Assembly (NCBI GenBank): GCA_907165135.1
Contig: OU015567.1
Span: forward strand, 7,321,001-7,385,000
Reading direction: 5' to 3'
DNA length: 64,000 nt
From: Oikopleura dioica
Lineage: Eukaryota; Chordata; Appendicularia; Copelata; Oikopleuridae
The notes under the pieces were generated by a model that saw only the letters and a program-made list of their open reading frames with translations, did no database searches and was not told the origin of the DNA. The position numbers and the translations under genes are program-made. This document shows positions 32,001-43,700 of this stretch, one piece after another. Numbering within the stretch: position 1 is the stretch's first letter; every line of letters begins with the position of its first letter.

Positions 32001-34269
32001 TATATTCGTTATGTAAGCTTCATTAGGGCCGTAATCTCGGCAGCAGAATGCGAAAAGCCGAGAGTAAACAGATAAAACATGCCCACCGCGAGGTGCTAAC
32101 TCCTGTGACAGAGACTCATATGGAATTAGTCACGGGGCCGCCGAATCATTTTAGGCCCTTGAAAGCTGCTCGCGAGTCAGTTTTTTCAGCTCGAGAGCCG
32201 ATCGAGCGAGAGCACAATTCGACCAGTGCTCGAGAGCCAAGAGAGCGAGAGCGCGAAATGAAATGCGCTCGCGAGCGCAAAGAGCGCGAACTCTGAAATA
32301 AATGTGCTCGGGAGCACAAAGAGCATCATGCTCGTGCTCGCTCGCTCTCAAGTGAGCCGCTCGCGAGTCACGAAAATTTCAAACTCTGACTGAGTGTCTC
32401 GGCAGTGAGCTGCATTTGCTCGATGTCGTTGTTTTCTCCTGCAGAGCGGAATTTGTTGAGCAGTTCTTTTTCGACTTTTTTGTATTGGTTGAGGATCGAG
32501 AGTTTTACTTCTTGGAAGTTTGAGTCTAAAATTCATTGATGAAAAAAGCGTCTTATTGAAATCATTCGTGACAGATTTTATATTTACCAGGGAGCTCTTG
32601 GGCAATAAGATGCAGTTTTCTGACGACATCAGCGGTTTCGTTGATTCTGTGTGGATTCGTAAGAACATCTTGATCGAGGGAAACAAAATTAAACCTACCC
32701 AATGCTGTAATTATTCAGCACGAGACCAGAATTAACGCTAAATTATTGAAATGCATTCACCATATAGACAATCATATGATATGATTAATATCGTATCGTA
32801 TTTATCATATATAATATAATGTTGTGTGTTTTCGTCGTTTCCTGAATTTACATTTCCCGAAAGAAATTCAGAAAAATAGCCCATCAATCGCTGCGCATCC
32901 GCGGCATGCTCTCTCGGCGTGTTGACCCCTTCCAGCTGTTCACCAAGATGGACAACTCTCGCGGCAACGGCGGATATGCGCTCCTCCAGATCTTGGAAAC
33001 TCTGGAAAGCCTGCTGCTGATGACGCTGAAGTTCTTGAATCCTCTCAGCATGGCGTTTTCCACTGCTGCGCAAGTCGGCCTCCAGCTTTTGGGATTTTTT
33101 CTCCAGTTTTGAGTCCAAAAGTCGAAGTTCTAAAAAATGTCTCTAGAACATTGCTGAATATAGGGTTGTTTTTTAAAAAGTAAATCAGTTTTGAAAAGAT
33201 GCCCGGAGCGCCGGAAAAAGGAAAAGTATTCAATAAAATCTAGTTTTTTTCTACAAAAGAAAAAGATTTAAAGCTCGTATATTCGTAATAAAATCTGCGT
33301 AATTGAATATTCTAACGGAAGCCACGCCAAATATAGTGCACCAAAATGCCATCTGGCGAGAAACAATTCGAAAAGAAACAAGATGCCAAAAACTTTACAC
33401 TGATTATCACATAAATCCACATAAAAAGATTCACAATATTACAGGTAAACTCATCCTAACCACTACACAGTAATGATTCGAATTCAGGCAAGCCTAACTC
33501 GTTACACGATACCGCTGAGGGTGAAGAAGATCCTAATTTTTTGCATATTATGAGAGAAATCCGCGTCGAGCCAAGAAAAAAGTACGAGTTTCCCGTCACT
33601 GAGAGCCAAGAAATTGGCTGGGAGTCGCGGCCCCTTCTAGATGGCAACACTAACAGTAAGTTGAAATCCTTCATAACTAAAAACAAACGGTAACCTTAGA
33701 CTTTGCATGGAATGATGATCGACTTCGTTTCCCTGTGGCTAATACTGACATTTCAAAGTACAAAGACGCCGAGTGGAAGATCAAGGAACAAATGAAAATC
33801 AATCAAGGCTAGGACTTTTTTAATTGTTGCTCTCCGAAACTGTAAATAAAAACGATACTCCCTTATCAAGAAACAGTAAAGACTGAAATGTTCAACAAAG
33901 ACAATTCAGCCTTCATAATAACTTTACCTTGAATATGATTGGAAAACTCATCGAACAGAACTTGTGGATCGAAAGTAGTTTCCGAAGACGCGCCACTTCG
34001 CCAGGCCAGCCTTTCTTTTATGAGTTGACATTTCGACTGGCGAGAAAATAAAGATACAGCTTACATTAGCGTCATTTCTAACGCTTTCCATAAACTTTGT
34101 GGAACAAAGAGTAACTTCGTCAGAAAGGCTCAAGATCGACGACGGACCCGGTTAAACTTATAAAATGAGCTAAGAAAATCAATAATCAAATGACTGTAAC
34201 TTTTCCTATGTACTGATCAACATCAAACGGATTATTCTCCGACTCATCGAAAATCTCCACATTCGACAT
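29048..34269 (-). CDS. EXOC5: EXOC5 / Sec10, exocyst subunit, with two transposons in its coding exons
   Basis: Read from 34269: [20 protein letters not shown], then [153 protein letters not shown] then [87 protein letters not shown], stop 29048-29050. This matches Sec10 nearly end to end; Sec10 tethers secretory vesicles at the plasma membrane. Elements at 29836-30439 and 31662-32388 lie in coding sequence and introduce stops unless spliced. Intron 34015-34205 appears to be GA-AG. Intron 33130-33927 contains another gene on the opposite strand. The region 30755-31214 is treated as intron, but its borders are uncertain. Confidence 0.88.
29836..30439. mobile_element. hAT-like element 1 within an EXOC5 exon
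   Basis: Inverted ends CTGGGCTCGGCAAACTGTG (29836) and CACAGTTTGCCGAGCCCAG (to 30439) are flanked by GTACTGGAC at 29827-29835 and 30440-30448; the duplication is 8 or 9 bp because the first base is ambiguous. The interior repeats cctgtgtacctgtgtaaaa and cctgtttcctgtttt units. No transposase. On the EXOC5 strand, one target-site copy plus the element reads GTCCAGTAC...GCCCAG, a GT-AG intron of 613 bp (29836-30448) whose removal gives LIKQH joined to VQYAIDLGL exactly as in other Sec10 proteins. Confidence 0.88.
31024..31206 (-). CDS. Possible secreted micro-ORF inside an EXOC5 intron
   Basis: On the same strand as EXOC5 and within what I call its intron, a 60-codon frame begins [20 protein letters not shown], a plausible signal peptide, and continues [36 protein letters not shown]. 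Frames continue open downstream, so it might be the first exon of a nested gene, or an alternative EXOC5 segment, or chance. No family is recognised. Confidence 0.25.
   Translation of the reverse strand: MRCFLFIAMLFLSPHMSQLIWNIEGGPPEGAPISITLFVAHRQIEAEIGKWHNSAAYATR
31662..32388. mobile_element. hAT-like element 2 within an EXOC5 exon
   Basis: Inverted ends CAGAGTTTGAAAT (31662) and ATTTCAAACTCTG (to 32388) are flanked by perfect ACTGAGTG repeats (31654-31661 and 32389-32396). The interior is dominated by gctcgcgagcgaaaagagcg-type units, again in mirrored orientation. Removing the element and one flank gives [19 protein letters not shown], the expected Sec10 sequence. A GT at 32371 and an AG at 31655 (EXOC5 strand) would excise 717 bp in frame, adding six codons. 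Exact GT-AG use at the TSD itself would lose one base. Confidence 0.88.
33322..33812 (+). CDS. CFAP144 / FAM183-like ciliary protein nested in EXOC5 intron
   Basis: Exons 33322-33444, 33488-33655 and 33700-33812, with GT-AG introns of 43 and 44 bp. The protein reads [102 protein letters not shown]. The NPHKKIHxxTGKP and KKYxxPxTExQEIGW blocks match the FAM183/CFAP144 family of axonemal microtubule-inner proteins. The first coding exon is not settled; a frame MPGAPEKGK at 33199 is a candidate but its splice phase does not fit. The whole gene sits inside the 798-bp intron 33130-33927 of EXOC5 on the opposite strand. AATAAA lies near 33845. Confidence 0.75.
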
Positions 34270-34504
34270 GCTAAAAATCAATGTTTTCAACACATTCATC
34301 AGTCATAAGAAGAAATCGCTTTGGACTGACACTTTTTCCGGACACGAATGGTTTTAATTTTTATTTCGAATAGGGTGTTTTTGGTTTGGTAAGTTTTCCA
34401 AACAATAAATAAGGAATAATTTACTAGTTATTTTGAACATGGATTTTTCAAGTCTTCCGGAGCAGATTTTGTTTTTTCATAAATTTAAGTTTTCTTTTCA
34501 CTGT

Positions 34505-36293
34505 TTAGTAGTGCTGCTTGTTGCCGACTTCAAGGCCGAGACCAGACTTGAGGAAGTTTCGGGATCGCATTCGGTTGGCTCCAACGTCGAAGCCGTCGCA
34601 GGCACCGTACGCGGCCTGGACGAAATCAGCGTCGTACATGTACTTGTCGACAGCAGACTCGATGTCGGTCTTGCTGACACGGGCAATGTTGGAAGTGATA
34701 GTCTTCAAAGATTGCTAGAAAAAGGTATGAGGAGAAGTTTGAATTTCAAACTTTGAAAGGTGTTTTCATAGGGAGAAGGCCCTCTGAGACACTCTTCATA
34801 AATCTACAGCAAGCATTGACTTACTCCCTGAGCAACAAGATCAGCCTCAGTGGTTGGGTTGGAGTACTTCTGGTAGAGCTTGAGAATGGCCTTGTTCTTA
34901 GCAGCCTCGATCTCGTGTTCTCTGAATTCAATTATATCGCATGGAAATGATAAAATTTCTTACTTGAGTCCCTTCCACATTCGTTTCATTTCTCGCTGCA
35001 TCTGGTAGAGAACACCCATTCCTCGGGTGGCGATTTCGATGTAACCGTGAGCACCAGCGTAGGCCTTTGGCACATGAGCGTACATGCCGAAGAGACCGCA
35101 GTCAGAGTGGGTGGTAAGCTTACCCTTGAAGGAAACGATGTCTTCGGAGTTCAAGTGTCGGGTGTGGCCGCCCTAGAACAAATAGAATGGAAGATATGAG
35201 GGAAGATTTACCTCTTCGACTCGTCGGATAGGTCGCTCAGCAGAGTAGAACTTCATAAGTGGGTTGGAAGAGTGCTGAGCATGCTGGATGGCGTTGTTGT
35301 ACTCGCCAGCGACCTGGGCAAGGACCTGGAAGACAGCAGTCTCTCTAGAAAACGGTTCGGAAGAGAAAAATGGGAACTTGAATAACCGAGGTCGGTCAGA
35401 GCCGGGGACGTAGAAACCAAGTCGGAACCAGCAGTCTTCTTCGAAATCGTTACGGTCCTTGAGCTGGTTTCCGTGGAATTGGCAGGGCTCGTTGGGAGCA
35501 ACTCGGCCAGCCTAAAAACATGGAAATACTGTCTGGCAGATGGGGTTTCCCAGACAAGACGTAGATTGTGTTGAAATCAAATAGTCTTTATCATAAATTA
35601 TGAAGTCTGTTTCAGACATGGAATTTTTTTACTGTCTTGGAAAAGGATGGATGAACTTACATTGGTGGCGATTTGGCCAGCGATAGCGCAGAGTTCGTCG
35701 TGGTTGACGTCTCCGGTGCCGACGATGGTGAGGTTGGAGCCGGCAAGGGCTTCTCGTCGGAAGGAGAGGACCTCCTCGGCGGAGGTCTCGTTGATACCAG
35801 AGGTGGTTCCGTAGGGAGAGGCGGAGAGACCAGAGAGCTAGAGAAAATTAGATAGTGAAGGTTGAGATAGTAAAGAAATTACCATGAAGCCAGACATGTG
35901 AGCGTAGTCCTCGCAGACAACCTCTTTGTTAGCAGCAACGGCGTTGAGAGCAGAGAGAGCATGAGCTCGATCAGCATCAGTGACAGCGTCAGCGCCAATG
36001 GCAGAAACGAGCTGCTCAGCGAATGCAGCGGCGTTACCAGGGACGGTGGTGCCGAAGACGCCGGATCGCTCCCGCTCGAGGTAAGAGGAAACGTTGGTGT
36101 TGCCAGCCTCGAGGTTGTTGAGCGTGACCGATCGGTTGAGAGTGGTCTGGGAAGAGGCGGTCTCGTTGCGAGAGCCACAGCCAGAGACGGCACCGACGAC
36201 AGCGAGTGGCGAAGATGATGGGTTGGTGACCACGGTGACACCGTTGGAGAGGGTGCTCTTGGTCAAGTTTCGGATCGAGTTCAGTGCCCTCAT
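34505..36293 (-). CDS. UQCRC1: UQCRC1-like core subunit of respiratory complex III
   Basis: Read from 36293: MRALNSIRNLTKSTLSNGV (mitochondrial-type presequence), VVGAVSGCGSRNETASSQ, SSYLERERSGVFGTTVPG, then GLSASPYGTTSGINETSAE, RREALAGSNLTIVGTGDVNH, AGRVAPNEPCQFHGNQLKDR, VAGEYNNAIQHAQHSSNPL, THSDCGLFGMYAHVPKAY, KAILKLYQKYSNPTTEADLV and VDKYMYDADFVQAAYGACDG to the stop. The M16 peptidase fold is clear, and the ANEPC-type and KYIYD-like blocks match core protein 1 better than core 2 or the processing peptidase. The zinc motif HxxEH is absent where GSRNE... should lead into it, consistent with a structural rather than peptidase role in the bc1 complex. About five introns of 40-150 bp. The next gene upstream on the strand ends 125 bp away. 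Confidence 0.83.
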
Positions 36294-36417
36294 CTGAAAT
36301 CAATGAAGAATGAGGAAGTGAAGAGGATTATCAGTTGAATAAATAAAATATCAGGATTGTAAGTAGTAGAATTATTGCAGTATCTTTTTTGATGATTTGG
36401 CGAATGAAATTGATTTC

Positions 36418-37091
36418 CTATTGAAGAAATTTGTCGCGCGGATTGACGGGCTTCGGTGGTTCAACAGGAGGATTCTAAATGAAGAAATTAGATCAGTGCT
36501 TTTTTTCAGGAGAATAGTTAATAAAGAAATAGTTATTATTTCAAGGGCATCTGTACTCAACGGATGCTCATTTCGAATTTCACCGCTTATTTTCGTAAAT
36601 AGCCAAACAAAGATGTATTAGAAAATCACCGGAAATATGATTTTGTGGAAATTAAGATTGGATAAGCATTGAGCAAGAGGGGCGCGCGAATTCACGAAGA
36701 TCACGAAATTTTACGGTAAGATTCGCACAACTCGACCGAGAAAATCTATTCGAAGAATCTTCGAGAAAGTAGCATGATGTAAAAAATTTAGTTTTATCAA
36801 GGCTTTATCCTTGTTCTTTTGAATTACCTGTTGTGGAGGAGGTGGAGATGGATTCATGAACCAGCGCTGTATCAGAATAATTACAGTGACAGCCACAGCA
36901 GTAGACGCCATCGAATCGACATAATATTTATACTTTTGATAGAACGACTCTTTTGGAACTTCTGCAGCTGACTCTTCTTTCGGGATTTGATTCTTTCTAT
37001 TTTTTCGCGGCGGCGTTCGAATTGGCCGATTTCGTAAAACCGATGAAATCGAAACTCGCCGGAAGGAGTTGTTGATGATAGTTCTTGACAT
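36418..37091 (-). CDS. Small single-pass, probably mitochondrial membrane protein
   Basis: Two exons: 37091-36828 and 36474-36418, with a 353-bp GT-AG intron. The start MSRTIINNSFRRVSISSVLR is the first suitable ATG after a tttag acceptor-like site near 37170. The N-terminus is basic and hydroxylated like a mitochondrial presequence. KNRKNQIPKEESAAEVPKES leads to a membrane span (MASTAVAVTVIILIQRWF) and a proline-rich tail NPSPPPPQQ joined to NPPVEPPKPVNPRDKFLQ. About 106 residues. No family recognised; placement directly upstream of a complex III gene on the same strand is compatible with a mitochondrial role, but that is only suggestive. Confidence 0.6.
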
Positions 37092-37208
37092 TCTTGAGCA
37101 GCTTTTATCGAAGGAATCGTCGCATTTGTATTCTCTACTACGCGCGTTTTCGTTCTCTCGGGCCAGATCTAAATAAGAAATTTGACCAATGAGCGCGCGC
37201 GGCCGCAA

Positions 37209-37685
37209 GTTGCAAGAATTTGCTTCGCTCCAAAGATTCTAGATTTTCTTGAGACGATTTGAGAGATTTCTATGACTCATGCTAGGCAAACAGAATTTTT
37301 GAATGCGTTTTAAATTGATAATTAACGATATCTATTTACAAAATTAGTGATCCCCAGCTGCGAGGATATACCGTAAATAATACGATATAATATGTTTTAT
37401 CTTACCAATGAGTCTTCAAAGATGACTTTGAAGAATTAAACTACGAATTAAACGATAAACTTGAGCTTTATTATTGGAGAATTCATTCTAGAACTTTCTG
37501 AAGTCTATCAGCATTGATGTCGCTTCATCATCATTTTTTCCTCCTAATAAATTGGCAGACCGGGCTGATCCGGCTCTGAAGTATCAGAAAAGCTGCAAGA
37601 ACTGGACCAGAAACAGTACACATCAATCATTGTCAAAGGCTACTTTATTTACTTTGAAGAACTTTCAATTTCCGAATAAAGATTT
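37209..37685. other. Intergenic, no gene seen
   Basis: AT-rich spacer between the small membrane protein gene and the 3' end of the sulfotransferase gene. Nothing recognisable. Confidence 0.45.
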
Positions 37686-39187
37686 CTACACTCTGTGCGG
37701 TTTCTGCCAGTAGCTTTTCGACCCCCTCGCCACTCGTTGCGCCTTGTTGTACGTTGACGGAAACATCTTCTTCAATACCCGCCACGTTTGCATTTCCTGG
37801 AGATAGTCGAGTCCCTGGCGAATCTTCGGATCCGGCGAGTGATCGGAAAGGTTGTTTCGCCACTTGTTCAGGGCGCTTTTGTAAATTGGCTGTGAGATCT
37901 GATCTGTTGACGGCTCTAAAAAGGGTTGAAAAGCAAAAGCGGTTGGATTCATCTGAACCGTTGGGCGCGACTTTAATCTGGTCCATTCCAGAGGTATGAT
38001 CCAGCATCATCGGGTGGAAATCCTCGCCAATAAACTTCATCGTTTTCCTCATCACAGTTTCCGTCGACAGAACCAAGTCCTCGTACAGAACCATGATGCA
38101 GTTTCCCTTGCCCCTGTGCGCTCCATTTTCTCTCTTATTCGAAGGTCAACCTCGTCTCAACTAGAAATCGCAATCAAGGATGAACCCTTTCCCATTCGTT
38201 TCGTTGGCATTGAGAAAGCATGAATCTCATGTTTCTATTCCAGTTGGAAAAGATCGACTCCAAGCTGTCGTTGTCGACGCCTGAAATTGTGATGTTCCTA
38301 GTTCTCAGGCTGTTCGCAATCGCACGCGGGTCCCGGATCATCAAAACGTATTTTGAGTTTGGAAACATATTCGGCAATGACAGAAGATTCATTTGTCGGA
38401 GAACGAACGGATCTAGCAGCAAATACATTACAGAGCTGAAACAGCCAGATTTACCTTTGTTGCACATTTGCGGAGCGGCCCGATCGTGTTCCACGATGAC
38501 CTTGAGGACAAATTCGGCAACGAGCGCGTCATACATCGCGGTACTCAAGCCCGAATCGGCCATTCGCTGAAAGTATGATCAATTTGACCTTGACGTTCAA
38601 GCGTTGAACACGCGAAACTAATCTCTACCGGGCAATAAATCAAGTCTTTATTCTCCTTCACAAAGAAAGGCCTTTGCGAACTTTCTCTTCCATGATTTCA
38701 CTTTTTACCTTTGTGTTGCGCATTTGAGCCCATCTGGAGATAAATTGAGGAATCACGTGGGTCTCCGGGCTGATTGAGTATTTAGGGTATTTTCAAGAGC
38801 AAGGTCTCTTACCCACAGCGGATATTCTCATTGATCTCGATCAAAATTCGCATCAAAGTCGTTCCAGAGCGAGGAAATCCACCAACGAAAACGATCGGGT
38901 GATTCTTGTCGTATCGATAGCCATCTTTCTCTTATTCACGGTTCTACAGTATTTTCTCGCGAAACGATCAAGAATAATAAGACCGTTTCTATAATGAATT
39001 CTCTTCCAGCACATTCACAAGTACTATCACTATTCAACACCAACGACGAAGAGCTACTAGAACTGCTCTGCGAGTGGATACTGTTACTCGAGCTCTGGTC
39101 AGTAGCATGCGCTACTATTGCCAGAAAAATACTTTTCAAAATCATAAAATCGCAAAATCTAGATTGTTCGAGGAAGGAATTTTTCAA
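37686..39187 (-). CDS. TPST: Tyrosylprotein sulfotransferase
   Basis: Read from 39187: a hydrophobic anchor (FMILKSIFLAIVAHATDQS) and a serine-rich stem, typical of a type II Golgi protein. Then DGYRYDKNHPIVFVGGFPRS and GTTLMRILIEINENIRCG hold the PAPS-binding loop (GGFPRSGTTLMR), followed by PETHVIPQFISRWAQM, the glutamate being the expected catalytic position. Next come EHDRAAPQMCNKG, PNMFPNSKYVLMIRDPRAIA and FSNWNRNMRFMLSQCQ (3'-PB region), YEDLVLSTETVMRKTMKFIG, and EPSTDQISQPIYKSALNKW to the stop at 37686. Homology covers the whole catalytic domain of TPST1/2, which sulfates tyrosines of secreted proteins. The 43-bp intron before EPSTDQ is easy to miss; reading through it gives a false C-terminus ending near 37645. 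Confidence 0.88.
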
Positions 39188-39477
39188 GGGGCTTCAAGGA
39201 GCAAAAGGGACGATATTTATTTATTCGCCAAAGTTTGTATTTGCGCTCAAGTCTGGACACCCAAAGTTTTCCTCAAAAAGGAAGTCTGGCTTTGCGATTG
39301 ATTTGACGCTTTTTGAATGAAGAGTCGACGGATTCAAAAAGAGGAGAGTATGTATTTCAGTGAAGGCAAGTTTGTAGAAAAATGTGAAAATGTGAGCAGG
39401 AAAGTTGTCAGTCTTCATTCACGCGTCTTCGTTTTTTCGCGCTTTCTTCAAGTGCATTAGTGACATCTACTTGATTT

Positions 39478-40347
39478 CTATGTCTGCTGGTCCCTGGAAA
39501 CGCTCTTGAAATACGATTATAATTTAAAGGGATGTAAGAGGCTTACTTGGAACGGACGCACTTGACTCGGAACTTATGGAACTTGCTGTGAACCTCTTCA
39601 GAAAAAATATCCTCAGCTGTGTACATACTGACAGACTTGGTTTCTGGAGCGAATCCATCATCGTAGATATCTTCGTCGGTCTTTTCTGACTGCTGGAATT
39701 CATCTGATGTCGACAGTCGCTAAATTAATCATATAAAAGTGCTCTTAGAGGTGTGATGTTTACCATAGTCACGTAATATTTCTTCGGCATCCTTGGCATG
39801 GCTCTCATCTTGGCGGTCATAGATGTTAGCAACTTTGTAACTGCTTTTTTCAAATCAGTCTGTTCATTTTTATCAAATTTGATTGGCTCATTATCATCCT
39901 TCATCTGGAAGCAGAGGGAGCTATCCTTGACAATGAACTTGAACATCTCAAAAATAGTAGTTTCCGGCTTGCCCTTCTCTGAGTAAAATGCCAGTATGAT
40001 GGTATTGAGGAAGCCCTTTTCGATGTACTCGAAGATCTTCTTGAGCCAGATGCTCACTTGACGCGCGGTGCAACTGTCTTCTATTTCCGCAGCGTACGGG
40101 TTCAAAACCTAGAAAATCTATCTAGCTTGCCTGAGTCTTCAAACCTTACCTTGACAGTAATATCATCGCACCTTCGGTCAACGAACAGGTTCTCTTCCAA
40201 CCTGAGTCGATGCCTGCAAACATGCGAGAATCCAACAGCAACAAGCTTTTTTATTAGTCTGCGTGAAGCTGCGATCGTATCTGTTTTCTCTTTGAAGAGA
40301 AAATTTTGCTCTGTCGCGACTTCGTTTCGATATTTCTGACGCTGCAT
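39478..40347 (-). CDS. HORMAD1: HORMA-domain meiotic protein (HORMAD-like)
   Basis: Read from 40347: MQRQKYRNEVATEQNFLFKE, SRRLIKKLVAVGFSHVCR, RRCDDITVKVLNPYAAEI, IWLKKIFEYIEKGFLNTI, ILAFYSEKGKPETTIFEMFK, KKAVTKLLTSMTAKMRAMP, MPKKYYVTMRLSTSDEF, DDGFAPETKSVSMYTAED, VHSKFHKFRVKCVRSK. The order of HORMA strands and helices, including the KYYVTM strand and the F-x-F-K-V-K closing strand, fits HORMAD1/Hop1 rather than MAD2. These proteins coat unsynapsed chromosome axes and control meiotic recombination. Length is about 240 residues, shorter than vertebrate HORMAD1, so the disordered tail seems reduced. Introns are 40-50 bp. The final exon gives SVSRDQQT and a stop; its frame was fixed by phase. 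Confidence 0.78.
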
Positions 40348-40774
40348 TGTTAAAAAAATTCTAAGGCAACTGAGGAGACATTGTTTTCCAGGCTTTTTTC
40401 TATGATGATTCTAGAAACTGGTGCCCTGCTTTGACAAATAGATCGATTTCGGACGAGAAGGAAAGTGAGTCCTTGTTGATTTCAAAAACGATTTTCGCGA
40501 TTGTTTTGAACTATATTCTTGTTTCGTGTTTTTGTGATCAGTAAATATATATATTTTAACGAGTTTTTCATGTTTGTGATAAGAAAAATGGTTATGAAGG
40601 TAAGTTCAGTGTAAATTGAGGTATTTCAATGATGAGATTTTGTTACGCGCAAGAAGTTTTCAATGAGAGTTAGTTTGGGGTACCAGAAGAGTTTTGGGGT
40701 TGTGTCTACAGCGGTTTTGAGAAGGTGGAAGTAATAAATAGTATAGAAAGAAGTGTCTTTGGAGGATTGTCTGG
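40348..40774. other. Spacer between HORMAD-like and GRIP genes
   Basis: AT-rich sequence with no convincing frame. It would include the promoter of the HORMAD-like gene and the 3' untranslated region of GRIP. Confidence 0.45.
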
Positions 40775-43700
40775 CTAGGTTTGATGAGCCATGGCGGCGC
40801 CAGAGGCAGGATTCCGACTCAGCTGAAGACGCAGGCGATTTCCTGATTGTTGGATCGCGGCGAGCACGGCCTGGCTCTGCATCTCGTTACACCTACCAAT
40901 CGTCAGTAAAGACAGGAAATAAATTGATAGGCTAACCTTATGTTGTTGATTTGAAGTATGCGATCAAATGGCAGGACTCCAGCGCGCGCGGCAGGACCGT
41001 CCGGCTTGATCGAGTTAACAAAAACACCTTGTTCGTCTACGCCATCAGAAACTGAGAAACCAAAAGTTCCAAGTTCAAGATCCTTGAAGACGATCGCACG
41101 GAGGTTTTCTTTATATCCAGCGGTTGCTACAGAGCGTAAGTCCCTGATGACATCATCTAAAAACCCCTTATGAAACATATTATGTATTGATGGCAACGAT
41201 ACCTAAAAATTCACTAGTTTCACTTGGTGCGCGCTCGGGAAATTGCTTCGAATTCGTGTTGCCTTCCCAATTGCTCTCGTCGCTACTTCGGTCTTCTTCT
41301 TGATAAAGATGCGGTTGACGATGTTTGACATCTCTGACTCTATGGGCGGATCGCGCGCGGCTCATTTTACTCCTTGTCTCTTTCTCTTCCAAGTCAATAT
41401 TTCGAATTTCATTACGGCGCTCGCGACCTAATGCTCGATCACGGCTGCCATCTCTACTTCCAAATCTAAGAAAAAAGGATTGAAGGGTGAAATGATGGAG
41501 TAAATCTTTACCTGCTACTAGCTCTCATTCTGCGGCTATCCTGTGACCTAGAGCGCGGCAATCTCCTCGCTGAAATGTTGTCCATCGATTCGAAGTTTCT
41601 CTGGAAATCGAAATCAACGAAGAGAACAGTAATTTGTGATTTATTGGACAAATAATGTGAAATGACATGGATATGGCGTGTGACGATAAATGAATTACCT
41701 TGAGGATGGAGAATTCTAGTGGAACACTGTTATTAACGTTTGTGAGTGAAGACTTGGTTAGTAGGTTGAGTGAGGCGGAATGTGAGAGGCCGAGGCCCAT
41801 GGTGAGATTTTGTAGACTTGCCTGCGGGATGTGCCTGTCCGAGAGCGCGCGGTCCCGACCCGGCAGCCGCGCCAGGGAGCCGAATTCATTCGACCTTCGC
41901 TCTGATGCACGATGCCGAGGGTTGCCCAGTGTGTGACTGAAATATCTCGGTTGAATCTCTTTGAATCAAGTTTTCAGTAAAGGACCTTGAAAAGTTAGGA
42001 TTGCGGCTGTTAGGCTGCCTAGCTTTGCCATGATTCGATGACGAGTTCTGACTGAGTTCCGAATTGCCTGACTCCCAACTCTCCACGGCCGAGTCGTGGG
42101 ACTTGTTATTCCTGAAATGATAATTTCACGAATTAGCAACCACCACCAAAATAAGCTTGCAGCTTCAACCGCAGGACTTACGGAGTATGGTATCTCTGGA
42201 AGCGCGTTTGCTCATTATCAGATGCTTCCTCTGCTATTCTCTCGTCGAACAGCGCTCCTTGAGTTTAAAAGTTACGGATTTAGACTAGCGCACGCCTGTA
42301 CCTGTGGAAAGAGGTTGATTTGAACTTGATGGCTTCATCTCATCTTTTTCTATCTTTAATTTTAGTACATCACTTGATCTCATAAGCTAAAAAGAACGGT
42401 TATTATCTAAATAAAAGTCTTTTTTTATTAACCTCGATGCATTGTTGAAGCGTTTTCGTTTTACAAGAAGTTCCGTTGATAGATAAAATTTTGTCACCCT
42501 TTTGAATAGCTCGTGTTCTTTCGGCAATGCCGCCAGGAGTCAGGTTGGAAACATAAATCGGGTCAAATGGATCGTCCGAGCCCGTTATCGTAATACCTTC
42601 GATTTACGAGAAATGTCAGTAATTGATGACAATGATGGGTTTACCTAGCGGGCCGCCGTTACCCTTGAGCTCAACAGTAAAACATAATCCTGTTTCTTCT
42701 TCATCCTCTTTTCGTATTTTTAATCTGACCAGTTCTCCTGTGTTTTTCAAGAGCTGAATTGCATCTGATATCGTACAATGATCGAGTTTATGATTGTTGA
42801 TCGCTAAAAGCTTATCTCCCGCAGCCAAACTGCCTGTCCGATGAGCCACAGATCCAGGAATAATATTCGAAATCGCAAGAGGCTCGCCAAATATTCTATT
42901 TCGCGGCGCAGAAACTTCAATTCCAAGACTTTTCACAAGGATAACCTACAGTAACTAGGCCTATCAAAAGGCGACAGTTTCCTGGAGCCACTTTTTCGAA
43001 TAGTGGCGCCCTACCTTCTCGTTCAGAGCGATTACATGATCATAAAAGTGGACGCTAATTGGCGCGATTTCGTCGGTTACCCTTTTCCTTTGATGTGACT
43101 TCCTGTGCAACTTGAGCGTGAACTCGCCCGATGTCGGTACAACAGCGTCGGCAATGTCAAATTCGACCTCGATCTTGACCCGTCCTCGATCAGCGGAGTC
43201 CATGAGCATCTGATTTGCCTCGTCTGGGCCCATTTCCTCGAGAGGGACATCGTTCAGTCGTAAAATCCTGTCTCCGGCCTGGAACACTGCCGCCTCATCT
43301 GCCGCGCTACCTTCGTCAATCGACTCAATCAGCTTGGGCCCACCCATGAAGTCGCAAGTGGCGAAAACACCGGCAGAAATGTTGATTCCAAAGCTTGTCC
43401 GGGGCTCGCACTCGAGCGTACGGCAGAATGTTTCCTGGTGGTTCACTTTGACGAGTGCTCGAAAATATGGTACTAGCGGCCAGTCGGAAAATTTAATAAG
43501 ATCATCGACACAATTAATCTTGCAAATACGGTCTAGTAAAATCGTTTTACGTTTCCGACTACACACTTGAGCTTGTAAGGGGTCATTTAATACACTGAAC
43601 ATGAGTCAAGTTGTTTCTTGTTGAGCACTGGCCTTGATTTGGCTGCGCGTAGGGGTCGAATGACGCCACGGACATTTGCGAGAGGCCGGATTTCAACTTG

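Noticed and set aside
37645-37960. Longer C-terminus for the sulfotransferase ending KVLQSK
   Set aside because: It needs read-through of a 43-bp intron; splicing gives EPSTDQISQPIYKSALNKW, which matches the family, and stops at 37686.
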